The notes beneath the pieces were generated by a model. That model saw only the letters and a program-made list of their open reading frames with translations. It was not told the origin of the DNA and did not search any database. This document shows, in pieces, positions 31,358 through 38,929 of a DNA stretch of 40,581 nt. Positions within the stretch are counted from its first letter, which is position 1, and every line of letters starts with the position of its first letter. The translations under genes were made by a program, and so were the position numbers. Source of the stretch: Deferrisomatales bacterium (GTDB lineage Bacteria; Desulfobacterota; Deferrisomatia; Deferrisomatales; JARGFW01); the NCBI GenBank assembly GCA_029211085.1, contig JARGFW010000020.1, positions 1-40,581 of the forward strand, in the 5' to 3' direction.

Positions 31358-33091
31358 ATGCCGAAATTGCCGCCGAGAGATGTACCGTCCGACCTGGAGA
31401 TCGCCCAGGCCCACAAGATGCAGCACATCAAGGAGATCGCCGCGAAGGGCGGCCTGCTGGAGTCCGAGCTCGAGTACTACGGAAACTATAAGGCGAAGGT
31501 CAACTTCAACGCCGTGCTGACGCGCTTGAAGGACAAGCCCAACGGCAAGCTGATCGACGTCACTGCTTGCACCCCCACTCCCCTGGGCGAGGGCAAGACG
31601 GTTACCTCCATCGGCCTCTACGAGGGGCTGAACCGCATCGGCAAGAACGCCATGCTCGCCCTGCGCGAGCCCAGCCTGGGCCCGGTTTTCGGCATCAAGG
31701 GCGGCGCCGCCGGCGGCGGCTACTCCCAGATCGTGCCGATGGAAGACCTGAACCTGCACTTCACCGGCGACATCCACGCCGTCTCCATCACCCACAACCT
31801 TTGCTCCGCGGCGCTCGACACCAGCCTGATGCACGGCAACCCGCTGAACATCGACCCCCTAACCATCCAGTGGAACCGCGTTGTGGACCTCAACGACCGC
31901 TGCCTGCGCGAGATCGTGGTGGGCCTGGGCGGCAAGCTGAACGGCGTGCCGCGCCAGACCGGCTTCGACATCGCGGTGGCCTCCGAGGTGATGGCGATCC
32001 TGGCCCTGGCCACGGACCTGGCGGACCTGCGTGCGCGCATGGGCCGCATCCTGCTGGCCTACACCTACGACGGCAAACCGGTGACCACCGAAGATCTTCA
32101 GGTGGCCGGGGCGATGACCGTGCTGATGAAGGACGCGCTGAAGCCCACCCTGATCCAGTCCCTGGAGGGCAACCCGGCCCTGATCCACGCCGGCCCGTTC
32201 GCCAACATCGCCCACGGCAACAACTCCATCATCGCCGACAAGGTGGCCATGAAGCTCGGCGACTACACCGTGACCGAGTCCGGTTTCGCCGCGGACATGG
32301 GCGCCGAGAAGTTCATGAACATCACCTGCCGCTACGGCGGGTTCAGCCCCGACTGCGTGGTGGTCACCTGCACCGTGCGCGCGCTGAAGATGCACGGCAT
32401 GCCTTGGGCTGAGATCTCCAAGTACACCCCCAAGGAACTGGCCAAGTTCCTGATGGACCCGCACCCCAAGTACCTGGCCAAGGGCATCGAGAACCTGGAG
32501 GCCCACATCGAAAACATGAAGAAGTTCGGCGTGCCGGTGGTGAACACCATCAACCGCTTCGCCTTCGACCGCGACGAAGAGGTCAACACGATCAAGAAGC
32601 GCGCCGAGGCTTGCGGCGCCAGCGCTTCGGTGCCGATCGAAGTGTGGATGCACGGAGGCGCTGGCGCTGAAGAGGCTGCCCAGGCCGTGGTGGACGCCTG
32701 TGAGGAACCCAAGAACTTCAAGTTCCTGTATCCGGACGAGGCCTCCATCAAGGAGAAGATCGAAGCCATCGCGATCAACATCTACGGTGCTGACGGGGTT
32801 GACTACATGCCCGAGGCCGAGGCCAAGATCGCCCAGTTCACCAAGCTCGGCTACGACAAACTGCCGATCTGCATGGCCAAGACGCACCTCAGCCTGAGCC
32901 ACGATCTGACCCTGAAGGGTCGCCCGAAGGGCTTCCGGGTGCCGATCCGCGACATCCGCGCCAGCCTGGGTGCCGGCTTCCTCTACCCCCTGTTGGGCAT
33001 CATGCGCACCATGCCCGGCCTGTCTGCCGATCCGGCCTACCGGTATGTCGATATCGATACCGACACCGGCCGCATCAAGGGGCTTTTCTAG
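31358..33091 (+). CDS. fhs: Formate--tetrahydrofolate ligase
   Basis: A 577-residue cytoplasmic enzyme that joins formate to tetrahydrofolate with ATP, the activation step of the methyl branch of the Wood-Ljungdahl pathway. The nucleotide-binding stretch is TPTPLGEGKTVTSIGLYEGL near residue 75. Further family stretches are LREPSLGPVFGIKGGAAGGGYSQ, NLHFTGDIHAV, GPFANIAHGNNSIIADK and the C-terminal GRIKGLF. It is slightly longer than the usual 555-560 residues, and the conserved VATVRALK motif reads VVTCTVRALKMHGM, so it belongs to a divergent branch. The ATG at 31358 has the very strong site GGAGGGAGGG. It is the first gene of the carbon-fixation cluster; a terminator follows its stop. Confidence 0.93.
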   Translation: MPKLPPRDVPSDLEIAQAHKMQHIKEIAAKGGLLESELEYYGNYKAKVNFNAVLTRLKDKPNGKLIDVTACTPTPLGEGKTVTSIGLYEGLNRIGKNAMLALREPSLGPVFGIKGGAAGGGYSQIVPMEDLNLHFTGDIHAVSITHNLCSAALDTSLMHGNPLNIDPLTIQWNRVVDLNDRCLREIVVGLGGKLNGVPRQTGFDIAVASEVMAILALATDLADLRARMGRILLAYTYDGKPVTTEDLQVAGAMTVLMKDALKPTLIQSLEGNPALIHAGPFANIAHGNNSIIADKVAMKLGDYTVTESGFAADMGAEKFMNITCRYGGFSPDCVVVTCTVRALKMHGMPWAEISKYTPKELAKFLMDPHPKYLAKGIENLEAHIENMKKFGVPVVNTINRFAFDRDEEVNTIKKRAEACGASASVPIEVWMHGGAGAEEAAQAVVDACEEPKNFKFLYPDEASIKEKIEAIAINIYGADGVDYMPEAEAKIAQFTKLGYDKLPICMAKTHLSLSHDLTLKGRPKGFRVPIRDIRASLGAGFLYPLLGIMRTMPGLSADPAYRYVDIDTDTGRIKGLF

Positions 33092-33116
33092 CGTTGATCC
33101 ACTTCCGTTGAAGTTT

Positions 33117-33154
33117 GGCGAGGAGGGCTGCGGCCCTCCTCGCCTCCCTTTTTT
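33117..33154 (+). terminator. Intrinsic terminator or attenuator between fhs and the RACo gene
   Basis: GGCGAGGAGGGC (33117-33128) and GCCCTCCTCGCC (33133-33144) form a perfect 12-bp stem with a TGCG loop. The bases TCCC and then T6 follow (33149-33154). It starts 25 bp after the fhs stop. The start codon of the next gene is only 14 nt past the T run, so the hairpin is also the leader of the downstream genes. Confidence 0.88.
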
Positions 33155-33168
33155 GCTCGGGAGTTCCC

Positions 33169-35127
33169 TTGCCTGAGAAGCGCTACACCGTTCGTTTCGA
33201 ACCCGATGACGTGTCCATCGACGTCTATCGCGAGGCAGAGAACCTACTCCGCGTCGCGATGGTCGCCGGCGTGCACGTCAACGCCTCCTGTGGCGGGGCC
33301 GGAACCTGTGGTAAGTGCAAGGTAAAGATCCTGGAGGGAGAGTTTCGTACCAAACCGACGGCGAAGCTGTCCGATGCCGAGACGAAACAGGGGTACTGCC
33401 TCGCCTGCCAGACCGAGATTCTCGGCGACCTGATCGTCGAGGTGCCGGTCGAGTCCCGCTACGAGAAGGGCGTGCTGGCGCGCCAGTTGAACCGGGTGGC
33501 GCCGGAGCATGTGCTGGCCCCCGCGCGCCTCGGCGCGGAGTTCGCGGCGCTGCGGTCGGACCCGGCCGTCGTCAAGTACTTTGCCGCGTTGACGCCGCCG
33601 TCCGAGGACAACAACGGCTCTGACATGGGGCGCCTGGGGCAGTTTCTGAAACAGGAGTACGGCGTGGAGCAGGTGACCACCGATTTCGCCGTCATGCGTG
33701 AACTGTCACAGGTGCTGCGCGCGGGAACGTGGCAGGTGACCGCGACGGTGGTGGACGACATCCGTGCCGGAAGGCGCATGACCCACGTGGGGCCCGGCGA
33801 CACCCGGGGCCGCACCTACTGCCTGGCCATCGACATCGGCACCACCACCATCCACGGCTCGCTCCTGGACGTGAACAGCGGGGAAGAAGTGGCCCACGCT
33901 GGCGACTACAACTCCCAAATCTCCATGGGGGAGGACGTCATCAGCCGCATCGTCCATTCCCAGAAGGCGGGTGGACTGGAGGCGCTCCAGAAGCGCGTGG
34001 TCAAGACCATGAACGGGGTGATTGCCGAGCTGCTGGACAAGGCCGAGGTGGCCCCCGGGGAGGTCAGCCACGCCGTGTTCGCGGGCAACACCACCATGAC
34101 CCAGCTGTTCCTGGGACTGAACCCCAAGTACATCCGCGAGGCGCCCTACGTCCCTACGGCGAACTTCTTCCCGCCATTCAAGCTGGCCGACCTCGGCCTC
34201 GCGGTACCCCCCCAGGTGACCGGCTTCGTTGCGCCGTGCGTCGCGTCCTACGTGGGGGGGGACATCACCGCCGGGGTGTTGGCCACGGGCATCCATCTCA
34301 GCCCGTTGCTCACCCTGTTCATGGATGTGGGCACCAACGGCGAGATCGTCATCGGCAACCAGGACTGGATGGTCTCGGCGTCTGCCTCTGCCGGACCGGC
34401 GTTCGAGGGCGGGGGCGTGAAGTTCGGCATGCGCGCCACTTACGGCGCCATCGAGCAGATCCGCGTGAACCCCGAGAACTTCGAACCGATGATCCTCACC
34501 ATCGGCCAGACGGCTCCCAAGGGCATCTGTGGTTCGGGCATGATCGATGTGCTGGCCGAGTTCGCGCTGGCCGGCGTCATCTCCCAAAACGGCAAGATCA
34601 ACCAGGATCTGGCGGCGGTGACCAACCGGGTGCGGGCGGGCGAGACGGGCTGGGAGTACGTGCTGTGCTGGAAGGACCAGACCCAGCTGGACCAGGATCT
34701 GGTGATCTGCGAGCCGGACATCGACAACCTGATCCGTACCAAGGGTTCGATCTACGCGGCCTGCTCGGTGCTGCTCAAGAGCGTGGGGCTGCAGTTCACC
34801 GACCTAGAGCGCATCATCCTCGCCGGCGGGTTCGGCCACTACATCGACGTGGAGAAGGCCATGGCCATCGGCCTGCTCCCGGAGGTCGCGCCGGAGATCG
34901 TAACCTACGGCGGTAATACCAGCCTCACCGGGTCCAAGCTGGCGGCCCTGTTCCGGGACAAGATGGAAGAGATGGAGGCGGTGGCCACCATGATCACCAA
35001 CATCGAGCTGAGTGCCTCCCATATCTTCATGGACGAGTACGTTGCCGCCCTGTTCCTGCCACACACCCGGATGGAAGAGTTCCCCCTCCAGCGGGAGCGC
35101 TTGAAGGCCATGGGCGCGATCCACTAG
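33169..35127 (+). CDS. ASKHA-type ferredoxin, reductive activator of the corrinoid iron-sulfur protein (RACo)
   Basis: A 652-residue protein. The N-terminal [2Fe-2S] ferredoxin domain has Cys41, Cys47, Cys50 and Cys80 (CGGAGTCGKC and YCLACQ). A linker and middle region follow, then a C-terminal ASKHA ATPase region (DUF4445) with AIDIGTTTIHGSLLD, the phosphate loops AGNTTMTQLFLGL and MDVGTNGEIVIGN, CGSGMIDVLAEF and ILAGGFGHYIDVEKA. RACo proteins use ATP to return the inactive Co(II) corrinoid of AcsCD to Co(I). The reading frame is open upstream, but the TTG at 33169, with GGGAG before it, is where family homology starts; the TTG and the upstream terminator predict low expression, as suits a repair enzyme. 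cooC follows at 18 bp. Confidence 0.9.
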   Translation: MPEKRYTVRFEPDDVSIDVYREAENLLRVAMVAGVHVNASCGGAGTCGKCKVKILEGEFRTKPTAKLSDAETKQGYCLACQTEILGDLIVEVPVESRYEKGVLARQLNRVAPEHVLAPARLGAEFAALRSDPAVVKYFAALTPPSEDNNGSDMGRLGQFLKQEYGVEQVTTDFAVMRELSQVLRAGTWQVTATVVDDIRAGRRMTHVGPGDTRGRTYCLAIDIGTTTIHGSLLDVNSGEEVAHAGDYNSQISMGEDVISRIVHSQKAGGLEALQKRVVKTMNGVIAELLDKAEVAPGEVSHAVFAGNTTMTQLFLGLNPKYIREAPYVPTANFFPPFKLADLGLAVPPQVTGFVAPCVASYVGGDITAGVLATGIHLSPLLTLFMDVGTNGEIVIGNQDWMVSASASAGPAFEGGGVKFGMRATYGAIEQIRVNPENFEPMILTIGQTAPKGICGSGMIDVLAEFALAGVISQNGKINQDLAAVTNRVRAGETGWEYVLCWKDQTQLDQDLVICEPDIDNLIRTKGSIYAACSVLLKSVGLQFTDLERIILAGGFGHYIDVEKAMAIGLLPEVAPEIVTYGGNTSLTGSKLAALFRDKMEEMEAVATMITNIELSASHIFMDEYVAALFLPHTRMEEFPLQRERLKAMGAIH

Positions 35128-35145
35128 GAAGGGACGAGAGAGAAC

Positions 35146-35910
35146 ATGGGTGTGCATATCGCGGTAGCGGGCAAGGGCGGCACCGGCAAGACCACGGTGG
35201 CAGGGCTGATGGTGCGGTACCTGGTGGGGTTGGGCCGGGGTCGCGTGCTGGCGGTGGACGCCGACGCCAACATGAACCTCAACGAGGTGCTCGGTCTGGA
35301 CGTGCACCAAACCATCGGTGAGATTCGCGAGGGTATGGGCACCAGCGTGCCGGCCGGCATGACCAAGGATGCTTTCATCAACTACAAGACCCAGGAGTGC
35401 CTGATCGAGTCGGACGGGTACGACCTGATCGTGATGGGGCGGCCCGAGGGGCCCGGGTGCTACTGCTACGCCAACACCCTGTGCAAGAAGTACGTGGACG
35501 AGATCGCCGACAACTACGCCTTCGTGGTGGTGGACAACGAGGCCGGCATGGAACACCTGTCGCGCCGCACCACCCACAACATGGATCTCATGTTCACGGT
35601 CACCGACTCCTCGACGCGCGGGATCCGGGCCGCCAAGCGCATCGAGCAGCTGGTCGCGGAGATCAAGCTCGACATCGGTACCACGGCCCTCATCGTCAAT
35701 CGGCTCGACGGAGAACTGGAGCCGCCAACCAAGCAGGAGATCGACCGGCTGGGACTGACCCTGGCGGGTGTCGTTCCCAGCGACCCCAATGTGTACACCT
35801 ACGACCTGGAGGGGAAGCCGACGTTTCAGCTTCCAGAAGACTCGCCCGCCTCCGTGGCCGTGGGTTCGATCTTGAAGCGTTACCTGTCGAGGGAGGATCT
35901 GGCCGGTTAA
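35146..35910 (+). CDS. cooC: CooC-type nickel-insertion ATPase for CO dehydrogenase
   Basis: A 254-residue MinD/SIMIBI-class ATPase with the deviant Walker A AGKGGTGKTT (residues 8-17), switch region VVDNEAGMEHLSRR and the CxC metal-binding pair Cys105/Cys107 in GPGCYCYANTLC. CooC dimers bind nickel through such a CxC and load it into the C-cluster of CO dehydrogenase. AcsF, the homologue that matures acetyl-CoA synthase, is similar, and sequence alone hardly separates the two. The position upstream of the CO dehydrogenase gene fits either role. The ATG at 35146 is preceded by GGGACGAGAGAG. It lies 18 bp after the RACo gene and 60 bp before acsD, all on one strand. Confidence 0.9.
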   Translation: MGVHIAVAGKGGTGKTTVAGLMVRYLVGLGRGRVLAVDADANMNLNEVLGLDVHQTIGEIREGMGTSVPAGMTKDAFINYKTQECLIESDGYDLIVMGRPEGPGCYCYANTLCKKYVDEIADNYAFVVVDNEAGMEHLSRRTTHNMDLMFTVTDSSTRGIRAAKRIEQLVAEIKLDIGTTALIVNRLDGELEPPTKQEIDRLGLTLAGVVPSDPNVYTYDLEGKPTFQLPEDSPASVAVGSILKRYLSREDLAG

Positions 35911-35970
35911 CGGCCGCGTACTTCAACCAGTCCACGGCACGATCTGCCAAGGGACGAAAGGAGTGTGAAG

Positions 35971-36921
35971 ATGGCGTTTGAGTTCCCAAAGGAGAAGTAC
36001 ACCGGGAAGATCATCGAAGTGACCATCGGCACGGGCGACAAGGCGGTGAAGCTGGGCGCCGAGACCGCCATGCCGTTGTGCAACTTCGAGGGTGAGTTCC
36101 CCAACAAGCCGATCGTCGCCATGGAGGTGTACGACAAGCTCGAGACGACCGAGCACTGGTCGGAAGAAGCCAAGGCCCCGTTCGCCGACGTGTTGGGCGA
36201 CCCCATCGCCTGGGCCAAGAAGTGCATCGCCGAGTACGGCGCCGAGGCGATCTGCCTGCAGCTCGCCAGCACCGACCCCAACGGCATGGACACCGGCGCC
36301 GCCGAAGCCGCGGCCCTCGCCAAGAAGATGGCCGAAGCGATCAGCGTGCCCCTGATCGTGTGGGGCTGTGAGAACGGCGAGAAGGACGCCGAGGTGTTGT
36401 CGAAGGTGGCCGAGGTGTGTGACGGCCTGAACCTGGTCATCGGTCCCGCGGTGGAGGACAACTACAAGAAGATCGGCGGCGCGGCCATCGGCTACGGCCA
36501 CACCGTGGTGGCCCAGACCCCGATCGACGTCAACATGGCCAAGCAGCTCAACATCCTGCTCAACAACCTGGGCGTGCCCATGCACAAGATCCTCATGGAT
36601 CCCTCCACCGGCGCCCTGGGCTACGGCATCGAGTACTGCTACACGGTGATGGAGCGTGACCGCCTCACCGCCCTGAAGCAGGGCGACGAGAAGATGCAGT
36701 CGCCGCTGATCTGCGACATCGGCAAGTACTGCTGGAAGACCAAGGAAGCCACCATCCCCGAGAGCCTCGAGCCGACCTTCGGCAGCGCCCAGACCCGCGG
36801 CGTGCTGTGGGAAACCGTGACCGCCACGGATCTATTGGTGGCCGGCGCCGACTGTCTGATCCTGCGCCACCCCGAGTCGGTGAAGGTTCTCAAGAAAGTC
36901 ATCGATGACGTGTCGGCCTAG
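35971..36921 (+). CDS. acsD: Corrinoid iron-sulfur protein small subunit (acetyl-CoA synthase delta)
   Basis: A 316-residue TIM-barrel protein of the CFeSP small-subunit/CdhD family. It begins FPKEKYTGKIIEVTIGTGDKAVKLGGE-like (here with LGAETAMPLC), followed by ICLQLASTDPNG, IVWGCENGEKDAEVL and LMDPSTGALGYGIEY. With AcsC it carries the methyl group on a cobalamin from methyl-THF to acetyl-CoA synthase. The ATG at 35971 is 7 nt from GGAG; a GTG two codons upstream lies too close to that site. AcsC, its large-subunit partner, is not in the window and is expected downstream of acsB or elsewhere. The gene is 37 bp upstream of the CO dehydrogenase gene. Confidence 0.92.
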   Translation: MAFEFPKEKYTGKIIEVTIGTGDKAVKLGAETAMPLCNFEGEFPNKPIVAMEVYDKLETTEHWSEEAKAPFADVLGDPIAWAKKCIAEYGAEAICLQLASTDPNGMDTGAAEAAALAKKMAEAISVPLIVWGCENGEKDAEVLSKVAEVCDGLNLVIGPAVEDNYKKIGGAAIGYGHTVVAQTPIDVNMAKQLNILLNNLGVPMHKILMDPSTGALGYGIEYCYTVMERDRLTALKQGDEKMQSPLICDIGKYCWKTKEATIPESLEPTFGSAQTRGVLWETVTATDLLVAGADCLILRHPESVKVLKKVIDDVSA

Positions 36922-36958
36922 GGCCTGCACGAGTCAAACCTGAGGGAGGTACAACGTT

Positions 36959-38908
36959 ATGGCAAAGTTGCGTGAGATCCAGGACATCACCGTCTGTGAG
37001 TCCACCACCGAGATGCTGACCAAAGGCCGCAAGGACGGGGTGAGCACCGCGTTCGACCGGGCCGACGACATGAAGCCCTGCCCCATCGGCGCGCAGAACG
37101 CCTGCTGCAAACACTGCTTCATGGGCCCCTGCCGCCTGTCCAGCAAAGCCCCCTACGAGAAGGTGGGCGTGTGCGGGGCCAACATCGACACCTTCCAGGC
37201 CCGTGGCTTCGCCCGCGCCGTGGCCGCCGGCACCGCCGCCCACTCCGACCACGGTCGTGAGATGGCCGAGCTGTTCTACAGCGTGGCCAAAGGCGAGAAC
37301 CCGGACTTCGAGATCAAGGACGAGGCGAAGCTGGTCGCGTTCGCCAAGCACTTCGGCATCGAGACCGCAGACCGCGCCGTGAAGGACATCGCGGTGGAGC
37401 TGGGCGAAGCCTGCCTGGCCGAGTTCAGCCAGCAGCACGGCCACCTCAAGATGCTGGAGCGAGCGCCCAAGAAGCGCTTCGACCTGTGGAAGGATCTGGG
37501 CATCCTGCCCCGCGGCGTGGACCGCGAGGTGGTCGAGATCATGCACCGCACCACCATGGGCGTGGACCAGGAGTACCGCAACATCGTGCTGGGCGCCGCG
37601 CGCTGCGCCCTGGCCGACGGCTGGGGTGGCTCGATGATCTCCACGGGCCTCAGCGACATCATGTTCGGCACCCCGTCGCCGATCCGCTCCACCGTGGACC
37701 TGGGCGTGATCGACGCCAAGCAGGTCAACGTCATCGTCAACGGCCACGAGCCGCAGCTGCTGGACATGATGATGCGCCTGGCGGAAGACCCGGCGATGGT
37801 CGCCAAGGCCAAGGCCCAGGGCGCCGAGGGCATCAACCTCATCGGCATGTGCTGCTCCGGCAACGAGATGCTGGTCCGCAAGGGCGTGCCCCACGCCGGC
37901 AACTTCATGATGTGCGACTCGGCCATCATCACCGGCGCGGTGGACGCGCTGATGGTGGACGTGCAGTGCATCCAGGCCGGGCTCGTCGACACCGCCAAGT
38001 GCTACCACACCAAGTTCATCACCACCAACTACCGCTGTCACGTCGACGGCGCCGTGCACGTGGAGTTCCACGGCGAAAAGGGCGCTCGTGAGTCCGGCGA
38101 GAAGCTGATGCAGATCGCCATCGACAACTTCAAGAATCGCGGCGACAAGATCACCATCCCCGGTAAGACCGAGCGCCTGGTCGGCGGGTTCAGCCACGAG
38201 GCCATCAACTACATGCTGGGCGGCTCGTTCCGGGCCAGCTACACACCGCTCAACGACAACATCATCAACGGCCGCATCCGCGGCGTTGCCGGCGTGGTGG
38301 GCTGCAACAACCCGCGCCAAAAGCACGACTGGGTGCACATCGAGCTGGTCAAGGAGCTGCTGAAGAACGACGTGCTGGTGGTGCAGACCGGCTGCTCCGC
38401 CCTGGCCCTGGCCAAGGCCGGCTTCATGCAGCCGGAAGCCGCCGCCAAGTACTGCGGACCCGGCCTGCGCGAGGTGTGCGAGACTGTCGGCATCCCGCCG
38501 GTGCTCCACTCCGGTTCCTGCGTGGACAACAGCCGCATCCTCGAGGCCCTGTCGGCCATGGTCGCCGCCGGCGGCCTGGGGGACGACGTCTCCGACCTGC
38601 CGGTGGCGGGTGCCGCCCCCGAGTACATGAGCGAGAAGGCCATCGCCATCGGCCACTACGTGGTGGCAAGCGGCGTGTACACGGTGTTCGGGGTCACCTT
38701 CCCCTTCGTCGAGGGCACCAAGTTCGCCGAGTACCTGTTCGGCGGCATGGAGAAGGACCTGGGTGCCACCTGGGCCTACGAGCCCGACCCGTACAAGATG
38801 GCCAAGCTGATGATCGACCACATCAACAAGAAGCGCGAGGCCCTGGGGATCATGGAGAAGAAGGAACGCGTCCTCTTCGACATGGAAGCCCGCCGGGAAC
38901 TCGGTTAA
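36959..38908 (+). CDS. acsA: Nickel-iron CO dehydrogenase catalytic subunit
   Basis: A 649-residue CooS/AcsA-type enzyme interconverting CO2 and CO. The N-terminal cluster cysteines are all present: Cys41 and Cys49 (D-cluster, shared between subunits), and Cys50, Cys53, Cys58 and Cys72 (B-cluster). C-cluster surroundings include His263 in NGHEPQ, NLIGMCCSGNEML, MMVDVQCIQ-like sequence (MVDVQCIQAG), QTGCSALALAKAGF and HSGSCVDNSR. Length and order match the bacterial CODH of the CODH/ACS complex. A strong site GAGGGAGGT precedes the ATG; the same 11 bases precede acsB, which begins 21 bp after this stop, so equal expression of both subunits is expected. The symbol cooS is also used. Confidence 0.95.
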   Translation: MAKLREIQDITVCESTTEMLTKGRKDGVSTAFDRADDMKPCPIGAQNACCKHCFMGPCRLSSKAPYEKVGVCGANIDTFQARGFARAVAAGTAAHSDHGREMAELFYSVAKGENPDFEIKDEAKLVAFAKHFGIETADRAVKDIAVELGEACLAEFSQQHGHLKMLERAPKKRFDLWKDLGILPRGVDREVVEIMHRTTMGVDQEYRNIVLGAARCALADGWGGSMISTGLSDIMFGTPSPIRSTVDLGVIDAKQVNVIVNGHEPQLLDMMMRLAEDPAMVAKAKAQGAEGINLIGMCCSGNEMLVRKGVPHAGNFMMCDSAIITGAVDALMVDVQCIQAGLVDTAKCYHTKFITTNYRCHVDGAVHVEFHGEKGARESGEKLMQIAIDNFKNRGDKITIPGKTERLVGGFSHEAINYMLGGSFRASYTPLNDNIINGRIRGVAGVVGCNNPRQKHDWVHIELVKELLKNDVLVVQTGCSALALAKAGFMQPEAAAKYCGPGLREVCETVGIPPVLHSGSCVDNSRILEALSAMVAAGGLGDDVSDLPVAGAAPEYMSEKAIAIGHYVVASGVYTVFGVTFPFVEGTKFAEYLFGGMEKDLGATWAYEPDPYKMAKLMIDHINKKREALGIMEKKERVLFDMEARRELG

Positions 38909-38929
38909 CTTGAGGGAGGTATAGAGAAA

